Virus record (IMG/VR): IMGVR_UViG_3300035701_000113
Coordinates: 1 to 39,022 of that record
Origin: a virus
Length of the DNA stretch: 39,022 nt
Strand: one strand, 5' to 3'
This document shows positions 7,875-17,116 of the stretch, piece by piece (positions within the stretch are counted from its first letter, which is position 1; each line of letters opens with the position of its first letter). The notes below the pieces were generated by a model. It was not told the origin of the DNA. It saw only the letters and a list, made by a program, of their open reading frames with translations, and searched no databases. The translations under genes were made by a program, and so were the position numbers.

Positions 7875-10599
7875 GGAGCTTGTACCGTTTCCGATATCTC
7901 ACGGTGAGGTTCACCGTACCGACTCTCATGTCGTCGGACGCGTCATTTATAGCGACCAGGGTCATGTTCACTCCCGCCGGGTCCATTACGAATCGGGGCG
8001 AGCCCGTGACCTCCTGCGGGTCGTGGGTCATCGCGGTGGAGGGCCCGCCGTCTATCGAGTCCATGACGGCCTCCATGGTGGAGTCCACTATCAGGTAGTT
8101 GGAGTCGATCGCGCCGACGCTCGTGTAGCAGTCCAGGGGGACAAGGGCCACGTAGTCCAGCATGAGCTTGACCGCGCCGAGGGAGGCGTTCGCGATGACT
8201 TCTATAACCTGGTCGATGTTCCCGAGCATTGCGTCGTCGCTCACGAGGTGGGAGGAGACGTCCGCGTCCTCGAACGTGTCGTCGAGCAGGATTACTTCCT
8301 TCCACTTCCCGTTCGGGTTCCCGAGGTCTATCTCGTCGGACAGGTACTGCGCCGTTATCGCGTTGCCGTCCACCGTCTTGAGCAACAGATGTATTGTGCC
8401 CTTGTCGTAGGTCGTTGAGGCGCTGAAACTTATGCCCGCCGCTATCGCGTAACGGTTTCCGGCGTGGCCCGCGAGGTTGAAGAGGAACTCCGCCACGTCC
8501 GTCGCGGAGAGCTCCCGGTATGTCCCCCACCTGCGGTATGGATTGTATTTGAGAGTGCCCTCGGCGCACTCAACGACGGGGTTGAAGTCCTCGTGGTAAC
8601 CGTCGCGCTGGCCTATGACGAGGTCGGTGACTTCGAGGGCGCCGGGAGGGTAGATGCCCCTGAGGATAGTATTGCCTCCGCCCGTGGCCCAGATGTTGGT
8701 TGTGCTGTAACCGTCCAGGCCATATAAGGGATTCGTTTGGCCGGTGGACTGCATGGACCAGACCGAGCCGTTGTAGAACAGTATTGTCCCATTCACGCAG
8801 GTCACCCAAACGTGGGTTGAGTCGGCCGCGTAGACGCCCCACAGATGATTCGAGGTCCCGCTTGTCTGACTCCACCAGAAGGTGCCGTCCCAGAAGAGTA
8901 TCAGACCACCATAGCCGACCGCCCAGGCGTGGGTCGAGTCCAAGGCGAAGACGCCGTACAGGTCGGAGAAGCCTTGATTGTCTTGGAGATCCCAGTTCGC
9001 GCCGCCGTCTGTTGTTCGGATTATCGTGCTCATGAGCAGGCCGGCCATGCCGACCGCCCAGGCGTTGTTCGCGTCGATTGCCGTGACTGAGTATAGGTAC
9101 AGATAGCCGGAATCCGGATATTGCTGCACCCAGTCCGCGCCCCCGTTGACCGTTTTCAGTATGAGGCCGTACTCGCCCACTACCCAGGCCACGTTGGCGT
9201 TCACGGCGGACACGCTGTAAAGGTTCATCCCGTAGGAGCCGCTCGGCTGGAACACCCAGGTTGCCCCGCCGTCAGTCGTCTTTCGTATCTCGCCCCCGTT
9301 TCCGACGGCCCAGGCGACGGTCGCGCTCACCGCCGATACGCTTCTGAGGGTCAGGCTGGTCCCGCTGATCTGCGAGACCCACGAGGTGCCGTCATAGAAC
9401 AGGATCTTGCCGCTCTGGCCGACCACCCAGATATGGGTGCTGTCGAACGCGCAGACGCCGTAGATAGTGCCAACGTAGAAACCGCTATCCTGCAATCGCC
9501 ATGGGGGGGAGGTGAAGGGATTGGAAACATAGATGTCGCACAGCGCGGGCAGGTCGCCCTTGATGTCCCCCGGCGGTATGACAATCCCGACAACGCCGTC
9601 CATCGCCTTGTCCGGCACGTATTTGACGTTCGCGAAGATGATCTTGTCGACGTAGACCGTGCCGTTCTGCTCGAGCGAGAAGGCGAGCTTGACCTTCGCG
9701 GTGGCGGGCGGCCAGTCCTCGGGCCTTATGTAATAGCTCCAGTAGCCGCCTTGATGGTACAGGTACATATTCTCGCGGTCCCACGCCGTCCCGCCCCGCG
9801 TCATCCCCGTCCAAACCTTCATATCGAGATAGCTGTCATCCGCGTCGTAGCAGAGAGCGGCAATCGAGAGTATGAGACCGGCTGTCGAGTAGACATGGGC
9901 GTCCAGGCAGAACGGTTCGTTGGGATTAACGGAGATGAAACCTGTCGTGGTGAAATAGCATAAACCGCCGCTGCGCACCATCTTAACCGAGGCGGAGCCG
10001 TGGAACTTGATGGTCGTCTCTTTGGTGATGGTCGAGGAACCCGTAACGGTGCGGGTATAGTCGTCAATCTCAACGCCCGTCCAGTTGTCGAGGGAAGCAT
10101 TGGGGGCGAGGTTCTCAAGCGCGACCAGGGTCTCGACGGTCCCGAAACCGGGCGGCGCGTGAAGCTCGAAATCCACCACCCCGATGTTCCTGTCGGAATA
10201 GAACCTGGACCAGAAGCGGTCCGTGTCGAAGTCCACGGCGGGGTGCGCCGACCAGAATGTGATGTCGGAGTCTCCGTCGGGCGCGTAGAGGACGTAGACC
10301 GTGTCCCTGCGGGCCTCGTTTAGCAGTGCGTCCGCCTTCTCCTTGGCGCTAACAACCGCGTCGCCTATGCACTTTATGGAGAAGGGGAGCGTAACGTCCT
10401 CGAGCTTGCCGAGGCCGGGGTTGTATTTGGTCCCGTCGCGGAAGGGCGAGTCGGAGGTGGACTGCCTGGCAGTGGCCGGGCTCGGCTTGAAGCTGTCGAG
10501 CATGACCGCGTAGTTCACACCGTCATTGAGGTCGAGGATGACGCTCCCGCCCGAGCCGTCGGTCATGACGTAGTCGCGGTCTACGAGTCTCAGTATCAA
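7867..10599 (-). CDS. Distal tail protein with embedded seven-blade YCF48-like propeller
   Basis: 910 residues. Residues 1-150 look like a distal tail (Dit-type) domain. About 165-330 resembles a carbohydrate-binding jelly roll (LENLAPNASLDNWTG). About 369-650 contains seven repeats of roughly 40 residues with AWAVGxxGxIxxTTDGGxxW, the signature of YCF48/BNR beta-propellers. The C-terminal 250 residues are beta-rich. Start ATG 10599 overlaps the tape measure stop. Known family knowledge: YCF48-like propellers are protein or glycan interaction modules. Inference: the tail tip uses the propeller and jelly roll to bind the host surface. Confidence 0.75.
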   Translation of the reverse strand: MILRLVDRDYVMTDGSGGSVILDLNDGVNYAVMLDSFKPSPATARQSTSDSPFRDGTKYNPGLGKLEDVTLPFSIKCIGDAVVSAKEKADALLNEARRDTVYVLYAPDGDSDITFWSAHPAVDFDTDRFWSRFYSDRNIGVVDFELHAPPGFGTVETLVALENLAPNASLDNWTGVEIDDYTRTVTGSSTITKETTIKFHGSASVKMVRSGGLCYFTTTGFISVNPNEPFCLDAHVYSTAGLILSIAALCYDADDSYLDMKVWTGMTRGGTAWDRENMYLYHQGGYWSYYIRPEDWPPATAKVKLAFSLEQNGTVYVDKIIFANVKYVPDKAMDGVVGIVIPPGDIKGDLPALCDIYVSNPFTSPPWRLQDSGFYVGTIYGVCAFDSTHIWVVGQSGKILFYDGTSWVSQISGTSLTLRSVSAVSATVAWAVGNGGEIRKTTDGGATWVFQPSGSYGMNLYSVSAVNANVAWVVGEYGLILKTVNGGADWVQQYPDSGYLYLYSVTAIDANNAWAVGMAGLLMSTIIRTTDGGANWDLQDNQGFSDLYGVFALDSTHAWAVGYGGLILFWDGTFWWSQTSGTSNHLWGVYAADSTHVWVTCVNGTILFYNGSVWSMQSTGQTNPLYGLDGYSTTNIWATGGGNTILRGIYPPGALEVTDLVIGQRDGYHEDFNPVVECAEGTLKYNPYRRWGTYRELSATDVAEFLFNLAGHAGNRYAIAAGISFSASTTYDKGTIHLLLKTVDGNAITAQYLSDEIDLGNPNGKWKEVILLDDTFEDADVSSHLVSDDAMLGNIDQVIEVIANASLGAVKLMLDYVALVPLDCYTSVGAIDSNYLIVDSTMEAVMDSIDGGPSTAMTHDPQEVTGSPRFVMDPAGVNMTLVAINDASDDMRVGTVNLTVRYRKRYKLHA

Positions 10600-13500
10600 G
10601 CCCTCGCCCCCCTCATGACGCGTCCGAGGTGGGCGCCGCGCCTGGCGATCTTGTTCACGGTCAGCTCCACGAGCCTGTCGGAGTCGTAGTCGGGCGAGAC
10701 AGACTGCAGGATCACGTCCCCGATTGTTACGCTGCCTCCCGGGAAGGACCCGCTGTTGACCGCGTTCATGAAGCCGACGCCGTATTTGCGGACCGCGGAT
10801 TCCCGCATGACGAACTCACGCCTCTTGAGCATCGCTGCGACCTCGCCCCCGCCGTGGAGTGTGAGGCCTCCCGCGCTGGCACTGTTACCAGCTGAACCGC
10901 CCGTCGCGCCCTTTGCCATCTGCTCGTTGAGTTCTTTCTGCTTCGCGATCATCTGATCATAACGAGCAAGGAAGTTCTTCGCCATCTCCTCGACCTGCTC
11001 GCTGTAGGTGACGACGGCTTCACGGGCGAGGTCGTATTCAGCCTGTAGTCCTTGTATGAGTTTTTGCTCGGCTGTTATCTGATCGCCCGTGTCTCTTATC
11101 TGTCGATTCTTTTCTTCGATCTTCTTGTTGACTTCATCGACCTTGCCCTTCCAGAGATCCTCCTGGGCCCAGGCATCCTTGAGCCCCGCCACTATTTGGT
11201 CGAAGGACATAACCTCGCTCGAGCGATCCTCTTTCATCTGTTCTATCGCATGGAGCTGAGGATCGTAATCTACCTTGGTCTGGAGATCGTAAATCTCTTT
11301 CTCTTTCTCCAGGCGTTCTTTCTCGATATCCAGTTGGCGCAACTTCGTGAAATCTCGATCCCGCTCGGCCTTAAGCATCTCGAGGTTTATCTCATTGAGA
11401 CGTTGCTGCATCCCGAACGACCCCTCTTCGCGGGCTTCGACGGGAGCGAGGCGGGCGCTGCTAAACTTGTTCGCGAGCTCGTTTGCCGCCGTGAGGTTCT
11501 TCTGATAACCCTCGAGCTCATCCTGCAATCCGCGGAGCTCTAATTGCTGAGCCTCAAGGGTATTATTCAAGCCGTCGAGAATCCCCTGGTGGGTCTTGAT
11601 AGCTTCACCGAAATCTTTCATCGCGGTTTGCGCCTCTTCTAGTGCCGCGCGCGTATCCCGCCATGCAAGTATGGCGGGTTCCTGACCAGCCATCGAAGCC
11701 ATAACTTCGGCGTTCTTGGCGTTCCATTCAGCCGTGCCTTCCTTCAGTTTGCTCAAGTCTGTTATCAGTTGAACATAGTTACCGCCGAGTCGGGCAATAC
11801 CGCCTTCCATATCGCCGAACCGTTGGAGGGCGATTTCGGTATCTTTGTTCCAGCCGACAAGCGCGGTCTTGTTGAGTTCGTTCCAGGCGGCCTTGAGCTT
11901 ATCTATGTAGCCCTGGAGCCCGCCGCCCGCCATGGCTGCGCCCGCGCCGCCCGTGAAACCGGCCATGATATTTATGCTTGCCTTGGCCGCAGTTCCTCCC
12001 GCCGCGATCTCACTAGCGAGATATGCCCCGGCTTCATCGGCGTGATCCCAGAGTTTGGGGCTCGAGGTTGTCAGGATCTTCGCGAGGATGTTGACAGAAG
12101 CAAGGGTTTTTCCGTTTAATGCGGTTGCCGTTAATATGAAGTTCCCCAGCCTATTGAGAGCGGGTTGGTCTCCACCCGTAACCTCTATGTTCGGCTTCAC
12201 GCCGGCAAGTTTAATCGCCTCATCCTCGACCTTCTTTATCTTCGCCATCACGGTATCGGACGTTCCGGCGTCATCAAAGGCTATGGCGACCTTCCCCCCC
12301 GCCCCGGACAGCGCCTCCCCGATCTTCATGGTCATAAGTTTGTTTATGACTTCGTTTGCCTTCTGGACAATGGTATCCATCTGGTCCTTGATGGGCTTGG
12401 TCGGGTCCGCCTGCGAAAGCGCGGTTTCAAGCGCCTTGTAGAGCTCATCACCCTTGCCCTTCAGGGCGGGGATGGTGCTTTCCCAGACATCAACCTGGTC
12501 TTTGAGCCACTCCCTGCTGATTTCCGGTGGCTTGAAATCGCCAAAGGTATTGACGAGCATGCCGATCATATCCCTGGCGGCGCCACCCATGTCGCCGGCC
12601 TCGCCCCTGACAGACGCGACCATCGCGTTGACCATCGCTCTGACCTGGGATATTGGCAAACCGCTTTCCAACGCGATCTTTGCGGCCATTCTCTCGAGTT
12701 GTATCTTTGAGGCGATGGCCAGGTCGTCGGGCCTGATGTTCTTGACCATCACTTCGCTTAGCCTGGCGAATGCGTCCCCGGTTATGCCAACCTTTTCGCC
12801 CGCGATTCTCGCGATCTCCCCAAGTCCCGTATCGTAAAGCCGTTGCATCTCCGCCATGTTTGACGCGGTTTTGCCCGAAAGGTTGTCCAGCGTCTGATAC
12901 ATCTCGTATATCTGCGCCCTCCAGGCCTCTTGCTCCGCGCCCCTGGTCCCACTCTCCATCGCCTGCGCGATTATGAGTCGTACTTGGATGACTCCTTTAT
13001 AGAAATCTTTGAGGGCCTGGATGGATGATTGGATGATACTTATGAATGTCGGCATATTCCGGATGGCCCACTCGACCGCGGCCTTGAAGCCCTGAAGTAT
13101 TGGTCTCCCCAGGGGTTCGGCGGCGAGGTTGAGGATGTTCTTGAGCTGGTCGACCATTTGTCCCAGCGTCATTGTCCGGTTGGCGGTTTCGTTTATCGTC
13201 GGCCCGCCGCTCTTGAGGGATGACATGAAGTCGTCGACGTTGAGCTTGCCCTGCCTGATTGGCCCCACCAGCTGCCCGGCGACCCGTGCGCCGAACAGGC
13301 CGATGGCGATCTGTATCGCCTCAGTCTCGGTGCGGGCCCCCTTTATGGCGTCCATCATCTTCGGGAACTCGGTCTGCGGGTCCTTGCCGGCCTTCGCCAG
13401 TTTCCCGAGGGACATCTTCATCCCCATGAAGACCTTGTCGGCGGACAGGCCCTCCGCGGTGAGCTGCCCGGTCAAGGCGGCGGTCTTCTCGAAGGACCAT

Positions 13501-14096
13501 CCGAGCATCTGCGTTACCGGCGCCGCGGATCGGACCGTTTCTGCGAGCGCGTTGATGTTGGCCCCCGTCGAGGCCGAGACCTTGTACAGGTAGTCCAGTG
13601 CGGAACTCTGGTTCTTCGTGGAGATGTTCCACACGTTGAGGGCGCCGGTGACCGTGTCGACCATGGGTTTCACGTCCGAGTCGGTGATGCGGGCGAGGTT
13701 CAGGAATTGACGGGTCATGTCCTGAAGGGGCTTTCCTATCTCTCCCGTCCTCTGCCGTATGAGCGACATGGCCTCGCCGACGCTCTTGGCATCTTCCGGG
13801 ACCTGGCCGAGCACCTTTCGGTAGTCCTTGCCCAACTGTTCCAGGGCGGGTCCGACCTCGCCCGTGCGCTGCTTGATGATCCGGAAGCCGCTCCCCACGT
13901 ACTTGGCCGCGTCGATGGAGAACTTGGCGATGGCGACACCGGCGAGCACGAAAGCCGCAGGGATCAGCACTGCGCCGAAATGGGTTAACATCCCGCTCAG
14001 TTTCCCGATCATGGGACTGATGCCGGCGAAGCTCGAGGCAAGAGCGGAAGTGTCCCCCCCGACACCTACCATCAGTCTTTCAAGCTCTTCACCCAT
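10596..14096 (-). CDS. Tail tape measure protein (TP901-type)
   Basis: 1166 residues from ATG 14096, with AAGGTGAT upstream; a TTG two codons earlier is the alternative. The N-terminal half shows the TP901 tape measure pattern: SASTGANINALAETVRSAAP and KTAALTGQLTAEGLSADKV, followed by MMDAIKGARTETEAIQIAI. Hydrophobic segments lie near residues 40-65. The C-terminal third is long coiled coil (about 870-1080). It sets tail length during assembly; at about 1.5 angstroms per residue it predicts a tail near 170 nm. It follows the G/GT chaperone genes as expected. Confidence 0.92.
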   Translation of the reverse strand: MGEELERLMVGVGGDTSALASSFAGISPMIGKLSGMLTHFGAVLIPAAFVLAGVAIAKFSIDAAKYVGSGFRIIKQRTGEVGPALEQLGKDYRKVLGQVPEDAKSVGEAMSLIRQRTGEIGKPLQDMTRQFLNLARITDSDVKPMVDTVTGALNVWNISTKNQSSALDYLYKVSASTGANINALAETVRSAAPVTQMLGWSFEKTAALTGQLTAEGLSADKVFMGMKMSLGKLAKAGKDPQTEFPKMMDAIKGARTETEAIQIAIGLFGARVAGQLVGPIRQGKLNVDDFMSSLKSGGPTINETANRTMTLGQMVDQLKNILNLAAEPLGRPILQGFKAAVEWAIRNMPTFISIIQSSIQALKDFYKGVIQVRLIIAQAMESGTRGAEQEAWRAQIYEMYQTLDNLSGKTASNMAEMQRLYDTGLGEIARIAGEKVGITGDAFARLSEVMVKNIRPDDLAIASKIQLERMAAKIALESGLPISQVRAMVNAMVASVRGEAGDMGGAARDMIGMLVNTFGDFKPPEISREWLKDQVDVWESTIPALKGKGDELYKALETALSQADPTKPIKDQMDTIVQKANEVINKLMTMKIGEALSGAGGKVAIAFDDAGTSDTVMAKIKKVEDEAIKLAGVKPNIEVTGGDQPALNRLGNFILTATALNGKTLASVNILAKILTTSSPKLWDHADEAGAYLASEIAAGGTAAKASINIMAGFTGGAGAAMAGGGLQGYIDKLKAAWNELNKTALVGWNKDTEIALQRFGDMEGGIARLGGNYVQLITDLSKLKEGTAEWNAKNAEVMASMAGQEPAILAWRDTRAALEEAQTAMKDFGEAIKTHQGILDGLNNTLEAQQLELRGLQDELEGYQKNLTAANELANKFSSARLAPVEAREEGSFGMQQRLNEINLEMLKAERDRDFTKLRQLDIEKERLEKEKEIYDLQTKVDYDPQLHAIEQMKEDRSSEVMSFDQIVAGLKDAWAQEDLWKGKVDEVNKKIEEKNRQIRDTGDQITAEQKLIQGLQAEYDLAREAVVTYSEQVEEMAKNFLARYDQMIAKQKELNEQMAKGATGGSAGNSASAGGLTLHGGGEVAAMLKRREFVMRESAVRKYGVGFMNAVNSGSFPGGSVTIGDVILQSVSPDYDSDRLVELTVNKIARRGAHLGRVMRGARA

Positions 14097-14409
14097 TTTC
14101 AATCACCTTTCCCCCGAGTGCGGCGTTGATGGCCATGACCACCGTGAGCATCTCCTCGGGTGTTTGGTTTCTCTTTGGTTCTGCGGCGCGCGACGGCATG
14201 AAGTCGTCGATGGTGAACGGGGACCTGCGCTTCTTCTGGTCGCGGAATGCGTTGGCGAACAGGCATGCTATCTGGGCGGAGCGGAAGTCCTCTGCCTCCT
14301 CGTGGGCGAGGTGCTGCTTGCACAGCTCGTCGTACTCGTTGAACCAGAGGTCCCAGAAGTCATCCTCCGACAGTCCGAGGTCGTAGCGTCCAACGGCCCA
14401 CAGGCTCAA
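14089..14409 (-). CDS. Tail assembly chaperone, T part (also made as G-T fusion)
   Basis: 106 residues if started at ATG 14409, but the frame is open upstream through the slippery site in the preceding gene, so the functional product is probably the -1 frameshift fusion covering 14089-14732. The sequence has the Trp/Asp-rich opening (SEDDFWDLWFNEYDEL), a HEEAEDFRSAQIACLF helix and the KKRRSPFTIDDFMP segment typical of siphoviral T domains. It overlaps the tape measure start. Confidence 0.82.
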   Translation of the reverse strand: MSLWAVGRYDLGLSEDDFWDLWFNEYDELCKQHLAHEEAEDFRSAQIACLFANAFRDQKKRRSPFTIDDFMPSRAAEPKRNQTPEEMLTVVMAINAALGGKVIENG

Positions 14410-14732
14410 CCAGTCGACGTCCCCGTCTCTTTTGGGGGTTCCCCCTCCCCCTCAGAGGAAGAAGTGCCCATGAGTTCGCCGATCTTTTCCGTGTATTCGG
14501 GAAGGCGAGCAAAATCCAGAAATTCATCCGCCTGGTCTTGCGTGAGTTCAGGGTCGTCATCGAGCAACATGAGCCATATCAGGGTCGAAGCCTCCTCGAC
14601 CCCGAATCCACTGGACATGTCCAGGAGGCTCTTCCCGGTGATCTCCTTGAACTTCTTGCCCACTTTGAACGTGAGCGTCATGTAACGCGTTCGGTCGAGC
14701 TCGATCTCGACCCTCGGGACGTTTCTACCCAT
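14406..14732 (-). CDS. Tail assembly chaperone, G part
   Basis: 108 residues. A beta opening (VEIELDRTRYMTLTFKVGKK) leads to a helical core with STLIWLMLLDDDPELTQ, then a Ser/Glu/Gly/Pro-rich tail ending at TGA just past the CCCAAAA slip site. Most ribosomes would terminate here and make G; a minority shift -1 into the T frame. Located between tail tube and tape measure, as in lambda, HK97 and many siphoviruses. Confidence 0.85.
   Translation of the reverse strand: MGRNVPRVEIELDRTRYMTLTFKVGKKFKEITGKSLLDMSSGFGVEEASTLIWLMLLDDDPELTQDQADEFLDFARLPEYTEKIGELMGTSSSEGEGEPPKETGTSTG
14430..14436 (-). promoter_or_regulatory. -1 programmed frameshift site CCCAAAA
   Basis: On the - strand the zero frame reads C CCA AAA GAG, an exact X XXY YYZ heptamer (X=C, Y=A). 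After a -1 slip the frame continues CCC AAA AGA GAC and stays open into the T gene with no stop. The zero-frame stop lies only about 20 bases downstream. This matches the conserved G/GT recoding of siphoviral tail chaperones. Confidence 0.88.
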
Positions 14733-14744
14733 CTCTCCTCCCTC

Positions 14745-15476
14745 TTATGCCGAGGCCCTGGTCAGATGCACGGTGTATTCCTTGGCTACCTTGCCCGTCT
14801 CCTTCACGCTGATGACCGCCGTCACTATGGACCCGGCGGACCCGAGCGTTATCGCCGTTGACGGGTTACCCGACACGACAACCTGCGAGACCCCGTTGGC
14901 GGTGATCGTTATCACGCCCGCCGTCGCCGTCGGGGTGATCGTCACCGAGGACACGCCGGTCGCTATATCCGCGACGTACTCGTAGACCGCCCCCGCAGCT
15001 GCCGGGACTATAAGCGTGCCGGCTCCCGAGACCGTGAAGAACGGCGTGGTCAGGCCCGTCGAGAGCGTGATCGACAGCGTCGGCTGACCCGATATCTCGA
15101 GCTCCGCTTCGAACTTCTGCGTCCCGTCCACCTCCATCGGCGGCAAGGCCCACTTGGTCACGAGCGCGCTGAACGCGAAGGTCGATGATATCCCCGGAAA
15201 CTCGATCGTGAATGTCTGGAGCGTGCCCGCTGCCTGGTCCGTCATGAGGCCGATCTGCCCGAGCGTGTCACCGGGGATGAAGTTGCCCTCGCACGGGATG
15301 TTGCCCGCGTCGAGCACGGTCATGATCTTCTCCCGGAAGGCGGCCGTGGACTGGTGGGTCGTCACGTCCTCGAAGTCGGCGGTGATCTCTATCCCGCCGA
15401 TGCTCGTGAGCTCCCCGATCGCGTTTCCGTTCCTCTTGAGAATTGTCCCGTATGCCCGTTTCGCTGCTGTTACCAT
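14745..15476 (-). CDS. Major tail tube protein with C-terminal Ig-like domain
   Basis: 243 residues. The N-terminal 135 residues have the tail tube pattern: IGELTSIGGIEITADFEDVT and the later QTFTIEFPGISSTFAFSALV. Residues about 140-243 form a second beta domain (SSVTITPTATAGVITITANG) of the cadherin/Big type often displayed on the tube surface. Location between the completion protein and the G/GT genes supports this. A strong AGGAGGAGA-type ribosome site and a terminator hairpin lie upstream. Confidence 0.85.
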   Translation of the reverse strand: MVTAAKRAYGTILKRNGNAIGELTSIGGIEITADFEDVTTHQSTAAFREKIMTVLDAGNIPCEGNFIPGDTLGQIGLMTDQAAGTLQTFTIEFPGISSTFAFSALVTKWALPPMEVDGTQKFEAELEISGQPTLSITLSTGLTTPFFTVSGAGTLIVPAAAGAVYEYVADIATGVSSVTITPTATAGVITITANGVSQVVVSGNPSTAITLGSAGSIVTAVISVKETGKVAKEYTVHLTRASA

Positions 15477-15502
15477 CTCTTCTCCTCCTTTGTCGTCCCA
15501 CT

Positions 15503-15529
15503 AAAAAAGCCCCGCGATTGCGAGGCTTT
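15503..15529 (-). terminator. Terminator-like hairpin upstream of tail tube gene
   Basis: The - strand reads AGCCTCGC, a short loop, then GCGGGGCT followed by TTTTTT. The stem has one G-T wobble. It lies between tail completion and tail tube genes, so it should partly terminate or process the late mRNA. Confidence 0.78.
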
Positions 15530-15549
15530 GTCCTATATCCCGCTGTACC

Positions 15550-15930
15550 CTATTCCCTGAAGGCCACCATGAAGTCGAGGGGCGCCTGGTATATCCCGGC
15601 GGCCGGCTCATACATGTCGCGGTCGCCGACGCAGAGGCAGCTCCCGATCTCGGTGGTCCCCATCATTCCGGAGTATCCGTCGAGTACGTCTCTCAGCTCA
15701 CTTGCGATCTCGCGGACGTCCCCGTGCTTGACCGCCCAGCACGAGATCTGGAATCGGCACTTCGTGAGGTGGCTGAATCCCTGGTGCGAATAGATCGGAA
15801 CGGTCGAGACCCTGAAGAATGTGAGCGCCGGCAGGACCGCTTTTTGCGGCAGCTTCACCGAGTAGACCCTTCCTGCGACCAGGGTCACGTGAGCTGTGAG
15901 GTATGCTCCCAGAGCCTTCTCGATTTCCAT
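15550..15930 (-). CDS. Tail completion protein (gp17/DUF3168-like)
   Basis: 126 residues from ATG 15930, which shares one base with the preceding TGA. The opening EIEKALGAYLTAHVTL and KLPQKAVLPALTFFRVSTVP followed by CRFQISCWAVKHGDVREIAS match the siphoviral family that closes the tail terminus. An in-frame extension to 16044 overlaps the neighbouring gene and lacks protein character. It follows an HK97 gp10-like gene, the normal order. Confidence 0.8.
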   Translation of the reverse strand: MEIEKALGAYLTAHVTLVAGRVYSVKLPQKAVLPALTFFRVSTVPIYSHQGFSHLTKCRFQISCWAVKHGDVREIASELRDVLDGYSGMMGTTEIGSCLCVGDRDMYEPAAGIYQAPLDFMVAFRE

Positions 15931-16361
15931 CAGAGGCTCCTCAGGGCTTCCCTGATCTCCTTCACTATCGCGTCCTTGTTCTCGTCGAGCGCCGGGCGGA
16001 GGTAGGGCCGGGCCGGCATCTGCACGGAAGTAACGCTGTGCCACTCCCCGTCTCCCGTCCGGAACACCAGGTAGGGTCCGTTCTTGGCCTCAATTATACC
16101 GCCGAACTCGTGGATGGCGGCGTATTCGAGATTCGTTCCCACGGCCACAACGACCCTCTGGGCGCTCTTCTCGACCGTCTCGTGGTGTATCGAGCGCTTC
16201 AGCGTGCCGGTTTTGTAGGGGGCCTTGTCCTTAGCGTCGTTCTCGACCAAGAGTGCGGCGGATGTCACTGCGGCCTCGAGCTTGTCCGCGTATTCGTCCG
16301 ACTTCGCCTCGACCTTCTTGAGCAGTGACTCGGCCCCCATGAGGGTTAGCCAGCTCTTCAC
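15930..16361 (-). CDS. HK97 gp10-like neck/tail component
   Basis: 143 residues. The motif DAKDKAPYKTGTLKRSIHHE followed by VGTNLEYAAIHEFGG and PARPYLRPALDENKD is diagnostic for the HK97 gp10 family that joins head and tail. The coding sequence overlaps its neighbours by four and one bases. Confident from motif and order. Confidence 0.92.
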   Translation of the reverse strand: MKSWLTLMGAESLLKKVEAKSDEYADKLEAAVTSAALLVENDAKDKAPYKTGTLKRSIHHETVEKSAQRVVVAVGTNLEYAAIHEFGGIIEAKNGPYLVFRTGDGEWHSVTSVQMPARPYLRPALDENKDAIVKEIREALRSL

Positions 16362-16723
16362 GTCACCACCTCGCAGGCCAGCCTCGTCGTTTGCCCGTGG
16401 CTGTCGTGTTCCACGAGGAGTATGTCGAGCGTGATATCGTCCACCACGGCGCGCATCTTCTCGGTGATCTCGGGATAGTGCCCGGCCAGGGTGACCCGGT
16501 GGGTCGCCGGGACGTAGGTCATGTCGGGCCTCTTGACCTCCTGCCCCCCGGCCGCTGCCATGGCGCAGGGGATGTCCTCGTGCCCCAGCCTCGCGCTCCA
16601 GGCGCTCACCTCGTCGCGGTACTCGTCAACCGTGACGGTGGCTTCCTCGATCATGCACCTGGAGGGGAAGAAGCGGTGGAGGCTCTCGAGCATCTTCGGG
16701 TGTATGAGCGTCTCCTCGCTCAT
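16358..16723 (-). CDS. Head closure/head-tail adaptor protein
   Basis: 121 residues with the head-completion pattern: EEATVTVDEYRDEVSAWSAR early, a PCAMAAAGGQEVKRPDMTYV middle, and THRVTLAGHYPEITEKMRAV followed by a short beta closing section. It lies between the gp6-like connector and the gp10-like protein. The fold family is a good match, though no catalytic motif exists to confirm it. Confidence 0.75.
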   Translation of the reverse strand: MSEETLIHPKMLESLHRFFPSRCMIEEATVTVDEYRDEVSAWSARLGHEDIPCAMAAAGGQEVKRPDMTYVPATHRVTLAGHYPEITEKMRAVVDDITLDILLVEHDSHGQTTRLACEVVT

Positions 16724-17103
16724 GGGATCCCCCTTATCGCGTCCTTGGCGATCTTCTCCCTCAGGCTGAAGTCGTCGACGGGGTTCTCCGCCCAGTCCGG
16801 CACGTCGAAGATGGTCTCGCCCTCCTCCTCCAGAGCTTGCTTCCTCAGCTCCGCCGCGTGCTCCCTCAGGGCCTTCGCCTCGGAAGGCCCATCCGTTGAC
16901 AGATCAAGGAGCTTGATCCTCTTCTGGACGAGGACCTCATTGGAGGCTATGGTGTCCAAAGCCATCGCCGCAGCGTTCAGGATGCAGCTGTTCATGGTGA
17001 CGAAGGCCTCGATCTCGTCGTCGGAGAACATCAGGTGCTCGAAGTCCTTGTCGTTGACTATGAGGCGGACCTTGCCCACGTCGGTCGTCAGGTCGTATCG
17101 CAC
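16720..17103 (-). CDS. Head-tail connector (gp6-like)
   Basis: 127 residues from a GTG start preceded by GAGGGGGG. Helical, opening with KVRLIVNDKDFEHLMFSDDE and continuing IEAFVTMNSCILNAAAMALD, the usual connector pattern of acidic helix plus Ala-rich helix. It is the first gene after the capsid block. A very stable hairpin lies in its leader. Confidence 0.75.
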   Translation of the reverse strand: MRYDLTTDVGKVRLIVNDKDFEHLMFSDDEIEAFVTMNSCILNAAAMALDTIASNEVLVQKRIKLLDLSTDGPSEAKALREHAAELRKQALEEEGETIFDVPDWAENPVDDFSLREKIAKDAIRGIP

Positions 17104-17116
17104 GGTGTCCCCCCTC

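Noticed and set aside
7119-10323. Long + strand open frames across the tail genes
   Set aside because: They are GC-driven shadows of the - strand tail genes, with no ribosome sites and Arg/Val/Gly-skewed translations.
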